A stretch of DNA of 64,000 nucleotides from G965204755 sp965243415 (GCA_965243415.1 OZ251549.1:1364001-1428000), one strand, 5' to 3'; counted from the first letter of the stretch, positions 24,932-34,849 are shown. A program made the numbers and translations. The notes: generated by a model not told the origin, from the letters alone.

Positions 24932-27688
24932 ATGACACTGACGAACCGGAAGCCGACCCCGTTCCGCGGACCGGCTCTCTTCCTCACGCTGACGCTGGGT
25001 GCCGGTCTCGCGCTGTCGGGTTGCAGCGACGATTCGGCCCCGGCGCCGGCCCCTGCCCCCGCTCCCACCCCGGCGCCCCCGGACCCGACCCCGACCCTCG
25101 GCGCGCCCGCCGGGCTCAAGGTGGCTGACACCGGCTCGGACTTCATCGAATTCAGTTGGGAGGCGGTGGAGGGCGCCACCGGCTACGAGATCCAACTGAG
25201 CAGGACCGCCGGGGACTTCAGTTCCGTCTCCACGGCCACCGTTACCGGCACCATGCACAAGTTTGAGGTAGAGCCCGAAACGACGGCCTACGCCCGCGTC
25301 CGGGCGACGGCCGCCGGCGTCAGCAGCGACTGGAGCGACTCGGTGAGGGGCGTCAGCATGGCTGCGCCGATCGTGCTGGGCGTGCCGATGCCGATGGTGT
25401 CCAGCACCGGCCTGGATCACATCGAGTGGTCCTGGGCGGCGGTCCCGGACGCTCAGGAGTACCAGGTCCAGGTGGCCGACTCCGAGGACGGCCTCGCCGA
25501 GGCGCCGACGATCTCCACGCCGGGGACCACGCACCGGGTCACTGCGGAGCCGGAGACCGCGATGTACATCCGGGTGCGGGCCGCGGTCACCACGCCCATG
25601 GTGGCCGCCGGCGACTGGAGCGCCGCGGTCGAGGGGATGAGCGCCGCCGCGCCGACCACCCTGATGGTGAGCATGACCCCGCCGGACGCGGACGCCGACC
25701 GGACCTGCAGCGGCCAGGTCTTCTGCCCGGACCGCGGTGCCGACCCGGCCTCGGCGATGGCCACCGTGAACACCCGGCTGCTGGTGACCTCTTCCCACCC
25801 CGCCGAGGTCTCCGCAATGTTCGTGACCGGGGCGTCCGCGCTCGGCCTCGGCGAAGGCGAGAACACGCCGTTCACCCGCGTGAACTGGCCGGCATTGCAG
25901 AGCGACATCGCGAACGACGGCGTCACCTTCCGCTTCGAGCGCCTCTCGACGGGCGCCGGCCGGGAGCCGGCCGCCGGCGGCGAGGTCCGGTACATCACCT
26001 GCGGGCCCTTCCGCTGCTCGGAGTCCGCCGACGAGATCCCGCCGGCGCCGGATATCACCATCTCCGACTCCGCCGCCTGCACCGGCTTCGAGGCCGAGTT
26101 CACCCTGAATGTGGGCGCGATCCGCAACGGCCTCCCGAACATGCGCAGCGCCGAGCCGGCTTCTCCGCCGAACGGACTCGACCTCGGCTGGACCTACACC
26201 TCCACCGGGCCGGCGACAGTGACCCATGTGTTCGCCGCGGGCCTCGAGGTGTTGGCCCCGGCGATCACCGCCGGCGCCTCCCGGGAGCAGGGGCTGAGCC
26301 TGTCGCGACCCGCTGACAACGACAACCCCCGGAAGATCAACAACTTCGGCGGCAACCATAGACGACGCTGGTACGGCCGGAGCACTTACGGCATGATCGA
26401 CCAGAACATCACCACCGGCGGGCCGATCCGCAACGGCCTTCAGAACTGTTTTCCGGAGAGCGACGCCGCCGCGTTGGCGGCAGGCATTGCCTCGGCGCAG
26501 ACGGGCGGGAGTTTTCCACCCGCCTGGATAGCGGACGCCTGGAAAGTGGACTTCGGCACCTATTCCCTCTTCGGCGCCGCGGGGACCACCTCCGCCATCG
26601 AGCGTCCGCCGGGCGCGACTTGCGGTCGCATCATCCTGGACGACACCAGCGGATGCGTCAACAAGAACGGCACCGACTGCGGCGGGGTGACCCGCGCCAA
26701 CTACCTCGACGGGTACTCGATCAGGGTGCAGCCCCAGGCGAGCGTCACCTGGGCCGGCAGCCGCGTGAACTGGCCCGAGGGCCGGGATCCTTTCGAGGGT
26801 CTCGACTGCGAGGGCTTCACCGTGTCCGCCGCCGACCAGGTGGATGTCTGCGAACTCTTCGAGGAAGAGGTGGACCGCTACTGGGGCCAGGGCGCGGTCG
26901 CGAATGTGGGTGACCGCGGCGAGTTCGGGAAAGGTTCCGCGGAGTGGAGGCTGCGCCCGATCATCGCCAACGACTACGAGGGCACCCGGACCCTGGTGGC
27001 GCTGCAGGTGGCCCGGAACGCCCCGGCGCCGGAGGGACTCCGGGGAGCGGACGACACCACCCACGCCCCCCGGTACATCGCCCGGCCGCGGGGCAGCCGA
27101 TTCCTCAGCCTCTGGCTTTCCGACACCGGGAAGACCGCGTACGAGAGCGACGAATTGGATCGTATCGGCTCCCTCGGCATCGACCGGACGAGGAACGACC
27201 GCAATCTCTACTACCCGGGTCCGAGCCACGCTTTCCAGGAGTGGATGTCCCTCGAGCCGTTCGGCATCGGAGTCGAGAGCGCCAATCCCGCCGGCTACCG
27301 CGTCGGCGACGACGGCGGCGGCAACCAGAATGTGGCCCAGCGCGGGATCCTCACCTTCCCGATGTTCGACGACGAGCACCACAAACTCCACGGCGACTTC
27401 GGCAAGACCGACTTCGACGACAACGGCGAAGCGGACAACTTCGCGTCGGACTTCTGGGAGCGCGACCGGACCTGTGACACCACCGACGGCGGCGCGGAGG
27501 CGTGCGATGTGGACGGCGTCGAGTTCTCCGGCGAAGTCACCTTCGTCCTGCACCGGGACTCGTCGGTGTGCCCCCAGACGCGCGAGATCTCCGTGACCTG
27601 CGACTGGGACTCCGATGGCGACCGCGGGCGGTACCGGAACTTCAATGTGCCGAACGCCGACAAGTTCATCACCTGCCGGTCCAACTGA
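24932..27688 (+). CDS. Fn3-like domain lipoprotein 3 (downstream of poly-C tract)
   Basis: 918 residues from an ATG after GAGGAGACTGGAGAG. The lipobox LSGC has Cys31, then the SDDSAPAPAP linker. Residues ~30-400 match lipoprotein 2 almost exactly: two Fn3-like repeats, CSGQVFCPD and YITCGPFRCSE. The core from about 400 to 570 differs (for example NFGGNHRRRWYGRSTYG and PIRNGLQNCFPESDAA). The C-terminal third matches again, with scattered changes in the loop around residues 730-795. The pattern suggests duplication followed by diversification or cassette exchange of the core. Envelope lipoprotein of unknown function, with its own terminator. Confidence 0.8.
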   Translation: MTLTNRKPTPFRGPALFLTLTLGAGLALSGCSDDSAPAPAPAPAPTPAPPDPTPTLGAPAGLKVADTGSDFIEFSWEAVEGATGYEIQLSRTAGDFSSVSTATVTGTMHKFEVEPETTAYARVRATAAGVSSDWSDSVRGVSMAAPIVLGVPMPMVSSTGLDHIEWSWAAVPDAQEYQVQVADSEDGLAEAPTISTPGTTHRVTAEPETAMYIRVRAAVTTPMVAAGDWSAAVEGMSAAAPTTLMVSMTPPDADADRTCSGQVFCPDRGADPASAMATVNTRLLVTSSHPAEVSAMFVTGASALGLGEGENTPFTRVNWPALQSDIANDGVTFRFERLSTGAGREPAAGGEVRYITCGPFRCSESADEIPPAPDITISDSAACTGFEAEFTLNVGAIRNGLPNMRSAEPASPPNGLDLGWTYTSTGPATVTHVFAAGLEVLAPAITAGASREQGLSLSRPADNDNPRKINNFGGNHRRRWYGRSTYGMIDQNITTGGPIRNGLQNCFPESDAAALAAGIASAQTGGSFPPAWIADAWKVDFGTYSLFGAAGTTSAIERPPGATCGRIILDDTSGCVNKNGTDCGGVTRANYLDGYSIRVQPQASVTWAGSRVNWPEGRDPFEGLDCEGFTVSAADQVDVCELFEEEVDRYWGQGAVANVGDRGEFGKGSAEWRLRPIIANDYEGTRTLVALQVARNAPAPEGLRGADDTTHAPRYIARPRGSRFLSLWLSDTGKTAYESDELDRIGSLGIDRTRNDRNLYYPGPSHAFQEWMSLEPFGIGVESANPAGYRVGDDGGGNQNVAQRGILTFPMFDDEHHKLHGDFGKTDFDDNGEADNFASDFWERDRTCDTTDGGAEACDVDGVEFSGEVTFVLHRDSSVCPQTREISVTCDWDSDGDRGRYRNFNVPNADKFITCRSN

Positions 27689-27763
27689 GGAGGAACCCCG
27701 CCCCGCAGCGCCCGACAGCGTCCTGACCACTTCGGCCTGACTGTTTCGGCCGGACCCCTCCCG

Positions 27764-27794
27764 AGCCCCGGGGCCACGCCGCCCCGGGGCTTTT
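27764..27794 (+). terminator. Rho-independent terminator of lipoprotein 3
   Basis: AGCCCCGGGG / CCCCGGGGCT stem around CCACGCCG, then TTTTCTC; same stem as lipoprotein 2. Confidence 0.85.
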
Positions 27795-27949
27795 CTCGTT
27801 GCCCCGCCCGGGCCGGAACGCCGCCGGTCCGGCCGGGTTCGAGGTCGAGCGTAGCGGCGCTTCGAAGCTGACGGGGGAAGCGGCGCGGAGCGGAGTGAGG
27901 TGGGCAGCCGGCCCGCTCACCCTCGCGGCCCCGAGGCCGACCTTCGCGC

Positions 27950-28500
27950 CGGAGTCGGGTCTCGGCGACGAGGTCCGGTCGTCCGGCGAGTGCGGGGTCG
28001 AGTCCGGTGGTGATTCGGGAGCGCCGACGGGAGGAGGAGCGGAGCGGGCGACCTCGTTCCGGTCGCCGTCGAAACCCGGGACCCCGGGCGTCCGCGTCGG
28101 AGTCGGGTCTCGGCGACGAGGTCCGCTCGTCGAGATCCGGTCGTCCGGCGAGTCCGGGGTCGAGTCCGTGGTGATTCGGGAGCGCCGACGGGAGGAGGAG
28201 CGGAGCGGGCGACCTCGTTCCGGTCGCCTGTCGAAACCCGAGACCCCGGGCCTCCGCGTCGGAGTCGGGTCTCGGCGACGAGGTCCGCTCGTCGAGATCC
28301 GCTCGACGAGGTCCGGTCGTCCGGCGAGTGCGGGGTCGAGTCCGGTGGTGATTCGGGAGCGCCGACGGGAGGAGGAGCGGAGCGGGCGACCTCGTTCCGG
28401 TCGCCTGTCGAAACCCGAGACCCCGGGCCTCCGCGTCGGAGTCGGGTCTCGGCGACGAGCCCTGGCTGTCCGGCGGGTTCGAGGACGAGGGTGGCGGTGA
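27950..28500. repeat. Tandem array of ~150-177-bp units with a growing 15-bp insert
   Basis: Units starting with CGGAGTCGGGTCTCGGCGAC occur at 27950, 28098, 28260 and 28437, the last degenerating after ~50 bp into a weak copy up to ~28540. Period rises 148, 162, 177 bp because the phrase (C/G)TCGTCGAGATCCG is absent from unit 1, present once in unit 2 and twice (one copy altered) in unit 3. The array is open in several frames on both strands but composition favours none; no coding use is likely. Confidence 0.8.
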
Positions 28501-29368
28501 TCCGGGGCCGACGAGGGAGGCGGGTCCGGTCGTCGTTGCGGCCCGGCGGCCGCCGGAGCCGGACCGTGGAGCCCGGAAGTCCGTCGGGTCGAGGTCGTGG
28601 CTTCCGGCGGCGGCGCCGGAGCACTCCTGCCGGGGCACTCCCGGAAGCCGGCCGGGTCGGAGAGGGCGCCCCGGACCGGGAGCGCGGCGCCCGACCGCCC
28701 TGCCGGCCGGGGGCCGCGCTCGTCTGCCGGGCCGACGGGACCTCCCGGAGCGGGAGCGTGGGGCCCCGACCTCCCGGTCCTCGGCCGGCGCGGCCCCCCG
28801 GGCCGGAGAGGGAGTCCCCGGAGTCCGAGCGTGGCTGCGAGGGGTGGTACCGAGCCGGAACGACAGCTGCTCCGAGCAGAGAAGAACCGTCGCCGCGGCC
28901 GACCCCCTGTCGGTCGTCGCGCGAAGTTCCGGCCCCTTCTGGTCTTTTCCTCCCGCTTCTCCCGGTGTCGCCGCGGCCGGCCCCCCTGTTCGCCGCGGGA
29001 AGGGTCGTTCCGGGGAGCCGGTACCGGTGACCGACCCGGATCCTCGACCGGACGACGATCGCTGCAGCGCGCCGAGGAGCGGAGTCGTGAGGGGCGCGGT
29101 CGAGGAGGTCTCGTTTCCCGGGGATTCGCGCGGGCGGCGCGCCGGAGCCGGCCCCGTCCCGGCCTCCGGCTGCCGGCGGGGCCCCGCCGGGAGGGCCGCC
29201 CCCGAGTCGGGCGCCTGGTCGAGGATCGCGGAGCCGGGAGGTTCGGGGAGCCGGGAGGTTCGGGGAGCCGGGCGCTTCTCCGAACCCGGTTCCCTCGCGC
29301 CGCCGCTCGACCTCGGTCGGAACTCCCCCGCCGGTGGCCCGACCGCGGTTCCGCAGCGCCGCCGCCAC

Positions 29369-29512
29369 GACCGGACCAGGGCGTCGGCGGCCTCGTCCCC
29401 TTTCCCGGTTCCCCTGTGGTTCGGCGGCGCCGCCGCTTACGACCGGACCAGGCTGTCGGCGGCCTCGTCCTCTTCCGGATTCGACGGCGGTTCCGCGGCG
29501 CCCCACTCCGAG
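29369..29512. repeat. Two ~72-bp units
   Basis: ACGACCGGACCAGG(G/C)(C/T)GTCGGC followed by GGCCTCGTCC occurs at about 29367 and 29439, 72 bp apart, with a diverging second half. Confidence 0.6.
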
Positions 29513-29524
29513 CCCGGCCGCCTC

Positions 29525-29930
29525 TCTCCGTCCGGTGCTCCCCCGAACCGCGCCGCGCCCTCCGCGCCCCGAGCGCCGGGAAGACGGCCCCGGCCGCTCC
29601 CGCCGGGTTCCGCCCTTCGTCCCCCCGGTGCTCCGGGCGCTTCGCGGCCGGCCTGCGTCGGGGCGTCCCCGCGAGACCGACTTCTCCGCCACCCGGAGCC
29701 CTTCTCCGTCCGGCGCTCCCCCGAACCGCGCCGCGCCCTCCGCGCCCGAGCGTCGGCCCGAGCGCCGGGACGACGGGTCCGGCCGTTTCCGCCGGGTTCC
29801 GCTCTTCGTCTCCCCCCGGCGCCCGGGGCGCTTCGCCGCCGGCAGCGCGGGGGCGTCCCCGCGAGACCCGACGGCTCCGCCGCCCCGATCCTGTCTCCGT
29901 CCGGCGCCCCCGAGTCGGCCGAGCCCCGCT
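29525..29930. repeat. ~180-190-bp tandem units
   Basis: TCTCCGTCCGG(T/C)GC starts units at 29525, 29703 and 29894 (periods 178 and 191). Units share CCCCGAACCGCGCCGCGCCC, a GCCGGGTTCCGC phrase and GGCGTCCCCGCGAGACC; the third is partial. Confidence 0.7.
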
Positions 29931-30038
29931 CTCCCGCCGTGTCCGTCGCTCGCCGACGCCGCGCCGGGGAGACCCCCGATCGCGCCCCGGCCCGGCGGGA
30001 ACCGCGGCCGGGCCGCCGGCGCCGAAATCCCCCCTGTT

Positions 30039-30210
30039 GTCGCCCTCCGCCGCCTCGTCCGCCCCGCCGCGGTCCCTCGCGACGGCTCGTTCCGCGGCCA
30101 TCCCTAGTCGTCGCCTTCCGCGGCCTCGTCCGCCCTGCCGCGGTCCCTCGCGGCGGCTCGTTCCGGCGGCCATCCGTGTCGTCGCCCTCCGCCGCCTCGT
30201 CGGCCCCACT
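30039..30210. repeat. Three 71-bp tandem units
   Basis: GTCGCC(C/T)TCCGC begins units at 30039, 30110 and 30181. Units contain GCCGCGGTCCCTCGCG and GGCTCGTTCC and are about 90% alike by eye; the third is cut short. Confidence 0.75.
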
Positions 30211-30616
30211 GCCGGGCGCGGCGGGGCGTTCCCCGAGACCGACTTCGCCGCCGCTGCCGCCGGCTTCTCCGGCCCGAGGTTCCCGCGCCGCGGGCGCGCC
30301 GCGCGCTGCGTCCCGGTCCGCCCGCCCGCAGTCCGGCGCGCCTTCGTCGAACCCGCCGAGACGCGGCCCGACCCGGCGTCCGCATCTTCTTCGACCGGTG
30401 GTGGCCGACGCTTCCCCCGATCCCGTGTCCTCCGTCCCGCGAGGGCCGTTGCCCGAGGCGCCCCCTCCCGCCGACTCGAACCGCGGCCCTCCCCCCGCTC
30501 CGACCGGCGAACTGCCCGGTTCCGGTCCGCCGTTCCGAGGGACCGTCCGCTGCTCGCCGCCGGGGCCGGGGGCTCCCGCGCTCCCTCGCCGCGGCCCGGC
30601 CCGGGCCGTTCCCCGG

Positions 30617-30721
30617 TTGACTTGCCCGAGCGCCGTGTGATTCACTTCCCCCCCTTGTGCGCGCTCCATGAGCGGCGCCGGCGGGGCGGGCTTGCCGGTT
30701 GAATTCGGTTCTGCCTATACT
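30617..30721 (+). promoter_or_regulatory. Dual promoter-like module of lipoprotein 4
   Basis: TTGACT (30617-30622), 17-bp spacer, ATTCAC (30640-30645); then TTGCCG (30692-30697), 18-bp spacer, TATACT (30716-30721). Element sequences and spacers equal those upstream of lipoprotein 1. GTGATTCACT, TGCGCGCTC and GGTTCTGCCTATACTCCGCC are shared blocks. Confidence 0.6.
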
Positions 30722-30848
30722 CCGCCCCGACTCGCCGCCGATCGCGCCGGGTTGACACTTGCCGGAAACCGGTAGAGAATCCCGCAGACGGCGCCCGCCG
30801 AAGAGGGCTTCGGCGCCGTTCCACACCGTCCTACAGGAGGTAGGCGAC

Positions 30849-33488
30849 ATGATGCAGATCACAGGGAAGTCGGCTTCGTTCCGCGGGCTGACTCTCCTTC
30901 TCGCCCTGATGCTGGGCGCCGGCCTCGCGCTGACGGGCTGCGGTGACGACGACTCGTCCACCACGCCGGCTCCGGCGCCTGCGCCTGCCCCGCAACCGCC
31001 GCCTGCTCCCGAGCCGCCCGGAACCCCCGGCGGCCTGCGGGTCGCCTCCACCGGGGTGGACTACATCGAATTCGCCTGGGATGCGGTCGAAGGCGCCACC
31101 GGCTACGAAGTCCAGATGTCCATGACCGAGGGCGACTTCAGTTCGGCGATGCAGGCCGCCGTCACCGGGACGATGCACAAGTTCGACAACATCGCCGCCG
31201 AGACCACCGCCTACGGGCGCGTGCGGGCCACCAACGACGACGGCGCCAGCGCGTGGAGCGACGCCGAGATGGGGATGACCATGGCCGCGCCGATGGTGCT
31301 GGGCGTGCCGATGCCGATGGTGTCGAGCACCGGCCCCGACCACATCGAGTGGAGTTGGGAGGCGATCATGAACGCGCAGGGCTACCAGGTCCAGGTCGCC
31401 GACTCCATGGACAGCCTCGCCGACGCGGAAATGATGGCGACCACCGAGACCAGCCACCGCGTGGACGCCGAGCCGGAGATGACGATGTACATCCGCGTCC
31501 GGTCGGCGGTCCTCCTGCCGTCCCCGATGGCGAGCGAGTGGAGCATGGCCGTCGAGGGCATGAGCGATGTCATGCCGATGCCGTTCGTGGTGAGCATGAC
31601 TCCGCCGGAAGCGGGAGCGGACCGCGCCTGCAGCGGCCAGGCGTTCTGCCCGGACAGCATGACGGATGTGAAGAAGGCGATGGCCGGGCCGAACAAGATG
31701 ATGATGGTGTCCTCCTCCCATCAGGCCCAGGTCTCGCCGATGTACATCGACGACGCCGCGGCGGTGGACCTGAATGTCGGCGACAACACGCCGTTCCAGT
31801 TCGTCGCCTGGGACGCGATGCAGAGCATGGTCGCGGGGGATGGCGTCACCTTCATGCTCCAGCGGATCTCCACGGCTGCGGGACAGGAGCCGATGCCGAT
31901 GGGCGACATGATGTACATCACCTGCGGCCCGTTCGAGTGCTCGGACGCGATGGACGAGGTCCCGGCCGCGCCGGACATCACCATCGCCAACTCCCAGGCC
32001 TGCACCGACTTCGATGCGGAACTGACCCTGAATGTCGGCCTCGGCTACAACGGCGGGCGCTTCGACGGGGCGGATGTCGCAGTCACCTTCGACGGCGCCG
32101 GGTCGGAACTGGAACGCGGCATCGACGCCGGGTGGACCTACACCAGCACCACCACCGCTTCGGTGATGCATGAGATCACCGGCGTCATCGGCCATGACGG
32201 CGGCAGTCTGAAGGTCGTGGGCTCCCCTCTCGAGAAGACCTCCACCCCCAAGGCTCTCGGCATGAGACGCAACAGGACCGTCAACCACTTCGGTGGAACC
32301 TACGCCGCGGACGGCGCTACGAGCAGCGGCGGGCCGATCCGGAACGGACCGAGCGATTGCCTGCAGACAGCGGCTCCGGCGGAAACCGGTTGGGAGACCA
32401 ACGGCTACACCTACGGAAACATCAGCGGCAAGAGCGGAGAGGCCGGCACCCTGCAGCGGCCGCTCGAGTGTTTCCGCATCATCACTGCCGGACGGGCCGC
32501 CGTCGGGGACAACATCTCGACCCGGCAGAACTACCTTCCGGGGTACCGGGTGCATGTGACGCCGAACGCCAGCGTGACTTGGGCCGGCAGTTCCGTGAGT
32601 TGGCCGAAGGGCCAGGATCCCTTCGAGGATCTCGACTGCGAAGGACGCACTTTCGACGCTGCAGACCACGTGGATGTCTGCGAGTCCTTCCAGGAGCAGG
32701 CGATGGCCTACTGGGGCACGGGAGTCGGAAACAAGTCCACTCACAACTTCACCTTCGAATACATCGTGACCGAGGGCACGACCGGCGAGGTGGACGACGA
32801 CGCGAGTGCCGCGGCAGTGGCTCCGCACAAGATCCTCAGAAAGATCAATATCATCCCGAACGGGGCGGTCGGAGCACAGTACAAGTCCGCGGGTGTCCGG
32901 CGGTCGCCGAACAGCATGTGGACGAGCATGTGGTTGGTGAACACGGACAAGACCGCGGACACCACGAACCTCGGGGAGCAGGACGGGCGTGACTCCACGG
33001 TCGCCGATGCGGACATCTATAAGCCGGATGCCGGCCAGGGCGCTTATCTCCGCGCCTTCGCGTCCGCCGGCGACAGGGACCGCCGAACGGACGCCGGGAG
33101 CGCCGCTCTGGCTTGGCGGCCGTTGCTCTCCGTGGAACTGATCGATAGCGATGGCGATCCGCTGCATGACGACTTCGGCAAGGTGGACTTCGATGCTTCG
33201 GGATCCGGAGCGAAGAAAGCCGACAACTTCCTTGCCACGAACGCGGATGCGTATTCCTGTACCGACGCGGATGGCGCCGGTTGCGATGCCACCGCGACTT
33301 TCGACGAGTCGTTCACGCTCACGCAGTACCAGGATACGAACGGTTGCACCCAGACCATCGAAGTTTCCTTCACCTGCACCTGGGACGCCGATGGCGACGA
33401 GGACCGCACCGGTGACGCTAGTGGAGGCACGGCGAAGGCCTTCGGAACCGCAAACATCGGCAACTTCGTCACCTGCACGATGAACTGA
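30849..33488 (+). CDS. Fn3-like domain lipoprotein 4 (Met-rich)
   Basis: 879 residues. The ATG follows CAGGAGGTAGGCGAC, the same ribosome-binding region as lipoprotein 1. The lipobox LTGC has Cys31, then GDDDSSTTPAPAPAPAP. Two Fn3-like repeats (about 55-245) are rich in Met, for example MGMTMAAPMVLGVPMPM. The Cys-containing region has CSGQAFCPD, YITCGPFECSD, GPIRNGPSDC and the C-terminal FTCTWDADGDED. The last 500 residues differ widely from lipoprotein 1 apart from short islands such as GYRVHVTPNASVTWAGSSV. Envelope lipoprotein; function unknown. Monocistronic, with a terminator 57 bp after the stop. Confidence 0.8.
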   Translation: MMQITGKSASFRGLTLLLALMLGAGLALTGCGDDDSSTTPAPAPAPAPQPPPAPEPPGTPGGLRVASTGVDYIEFAWDAVEGATGYEVQMSMTEGDFSSAMQAAVTGTMHKFDNIAAETTAYGRVRATNDDGASAWSDAEMGMTMAAPMVLGVPMPMVSSTGPDHIEWSWEAIMNAQGYQVQVADSMDSLADAEMMATTETSHRVDAEPEMTMYIRVRSAVLLPSPMASEWSMAVEGMSDVMPMPFVVSMTPPEAGADRACSGQAFCPDSMTDVKKAMAGPNKMMMVSSSHQAQVSPMYIDDAAAVDLNVGDNTPFQFVAWDAMQSMVAGDGVTFMLQRISTAAGQEPMPMGDMMYITCGPFECSDAMDEVPAAPDITIANSQACTDFDAELTLNVGLGYNGGRFDGADVAVTFDGAGSELERGIDAGWTYTSTTTASVMHEITGVIGHDGGSLKVVGSPLEKTSTPKALGMRRNRTVNHFGGTYAADGATSSGGPIRNGPSDCLQTAAPAETGWETNGYTYGNISGKSGEAGTLQRPLECFRIITAGRAAVGDNISTRQNYLPGYRVHVTPNASVTWAGSSVSWPKGQDPFEDLDCEGRTFDAADHVDVCESFQEQAMAYWGTGVGNKSTHNFTFEYIVTEGTTGEVDDDASAAAVAPHKILRKINIIPNGAVGAQYKSAGVRRSPNSMWTSMWLVNTDKTADTTNLGEQDGRDSTVADADIYKPDAGQGAYLRAFASAGDRDRRTDAGSAALAWRPLLSVELIDSDGDPLHDDFGKVDFDASGSGAKKADNFLATNADAYSCTDADGAGCDATATFDESFTLTQYQDTNGCTQTIEVSFTCTWDADGDEDRTGDASGGTAKAFGTANIGNFVTCTMN

Positions 33489-33544
33489 CCGAGGACGACC
33501 TGACGGGAGAGGCTCCGGCGGCCTGATCGCCGACCCCGCTCCCG

Positions 33545-33576
33545 AAGCCCTGGGGCCCCACGGCCCCGGGGCTTTT
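33545..33576 (+). terminator. Rho-independent terminator of lipoprotein 4
   Basis: AAGCCCTGGGGCC pairs with GGCCCCGGGGCTT over 13 bp (one G-T pair), loop CCAC, then TT and CC. Confidence 0.85.
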
Positions 33577-34324
33577 CCTCTGTACGCCGAAGAAACTGCC
33601 CGAGCGCCGCCCTCCCGGACGGCGCTTCCCACCGGATCGGCGAACCGGCCCCTTCCGGTCGACTTCGACCGGCCCGCGCGGGTCTTTCGCATTTCCAGGT
33701 CGGCGCGGTCGCCTGCCGGCTCGACCCGGCGGCGCCCACCGGACGGTCCGCCGGCCGGGGCCGGGAGTACCCCGGCGTTCCCATCTGCCGGGTGACTCGA
33801 AGCCCGACGCCGCGGCCCCGACGGAGGCGTCACTTCCCGAATACGGCCGCTCCCCCGACGGCTCGCCGCTCGCCGCCTCCACCGGGCGGCTCCCGCCCCC
33901 CGACTGCGGGCCGACCTCCCGGAACCGGTGACCGGGACCGGCGGGACCGGCCGCGGAAGTGAGCGCCACGGATCCGATGGCGGTGGGGATTCCCGGGAGC
34001 GAGCGACTCGCTGCGGAGCGCGCTCCGGTCCCGTCGCCATCATCCGGCCGGACCGCGCCCCCTCCGTGCCGGGGTCGTCTCCGTGGAACCGGCCGGGCAG
34101 AGCGACCGGACCGCCGCGGAGCCCGCCCCGGAGAAGCGGATCGCTCGTCCGGAGGAGCGGTTCCACGACCTCGACCTCCGCCTTCTCCGCCGGAGGAGCG
34201 CCCCCCCGACAGCGTCCGGTGTGCGCCACGGACACCCGCCTCCGGCCCTGACCCCGTACGAACCCACCGCCCGACGAGTGCCGTCGCCGCGCCCGGCAGC
34301 GCGCGCCCGCCGGCGAACTCGCGT
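33577..34324. other. Intergenic stretch, no gene seen
   Basis: Frames here are shadows. The left third is C/G-rich spacer with no repeats I could confirm. Confidence 0.45.
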
Positions 34325-34332
34325 GCTAGATT
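34324..34332 (+). promoter_or_regulatory. Candidate extended -10 element
   Basis: TGCTAGATT, a TGn extended -10 with hexamer TAGATT at 34327-34332, lies about 40 bp before the next start codon. Confidence 0.4.
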
Positions 34333-34371
34333 CTCCATACCGGCGATTCATGCAGCCGAGGAGGTGAGCCC

Positions 34372-34746
34372 ATGGATCCGACGATGATCTCCGTCTTTGC
34401 GGTGGGAGCGACGCTCTTGGCGGTCGGGGGCAGTCTGGCCGCTCTCATCCTGACCGGTCAGCGCTCTCTCCGCACCGAGATCGCCGCGGTCGAGACCCGC
34501 CTCGGCAAGCGGATAGACGACACCAAGACCGAACTCCGCACCGAGATCAACGCGGTGGAGACCCGCCTCGGCAACGGGATCAACGCGGTGGAGGCGCGCC
34601 TCGGCAAGCGGATAGACGGCTTGGACAACCGCGTCAACGGACTGGAGCGCCGGCTCACGCTTCTGGAGGGCGCCCTCACGGTGGTGCTCCGGCCGCTGCG
34701 GCGACCACCACTGCCCGATCCGACCCCGGACGAGTCCCCCGGCTGA
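34372..34746 (+). CDS. Small N-terminally anchored coiled-coil protein B
   Basis: 124 residues; the ATG follows GAGGAGGTG by five bases, a strong site. A single membrane segment, ISVFAVGATLLAVGGSLAAL, comes first. Heptad-like repeats of the (I/T)NAVETRLG(K/N)(R/G)I type follow over ~60 residues, then a Pro-rich tail. It should sit in the inner membrane with the coil on one side. The coil repeats (VETRLGKRID, VEARLGKRID) resemble small phage or DUF1640-like proteins, but I cannot name a family. A damaged copy follows directly. Confidence 0.65.
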   Translation: MDPTMISVFAVGATLLAVGGSLAALILTGQRSLRTEIAAVETRLGKRIDDTKTELRTEINAVETRLGNGINAVEARLGKRIDGLDNRVNGLERRLTLLEGALTVVLRPLRRPPLPDPTPDESPG

Positions 34747-34849
34747 CCACGGCTGGTCACCCTGCCGGGCGGCGTTCGCGCACTGAACACCCGGAACCGC
34801 CGGCGACGCACAGAAAAGGGGCAGTCTCCTCGGATCCGACGACAGCGGG

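Larger units (their letters stand above)
21481..27794 (+). repeat. Tandem duplication carrying lipoproteins 2 and 3
   Basis: The unit at about 21481-24524 and the unit at about 24655-27794 align from ~180 bp upstream of the start codon through the terminator. The first ~1.2 kb of the coding parts differs at only a few bases. The two units differ in the leader (about 70 against 147 nt), in a poly-C tract present only in the second, and in a divergent core of each gene. Confidence 0.85.
28541..30616. other. Repeat-rich region without recognisable genes
   Basis: More than 2 kb of Arg/Pro/Gly shadow frames on all strands, none with a ribosome-binding site or family motif. Several short tandem arrays are embedded (annotated separately), plus a ~17-bp unit GGAGCCGGGAGGTTCGG repeated at about 29229-29268. 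It may be decayed duplicated DNA. Confidence 0.55.

Noticed and set aside
21250..25179. A 1309-codon minus-strand frame opposite the lipoproteins
   Set aside because: Exact shadow of the coding frames of lipoproteins 2 and 3; His/Arg/Gly/Val bias typical of antisense frames in GC-rich genes.
27950..28500. CRISPR array
   Set aside because: Units are ~150-177 bp and nearly identical throughout, with no unique spacers and no cas genes.
27669..30209. Very long open frames (up to ~850 codons) on both strands in the repeat field
   Set aside because: Arg/Pro/Gly-rich in every frame, without ribosome-binding sites or motifs; rarity of stops follows from high GC and tandem repetition.
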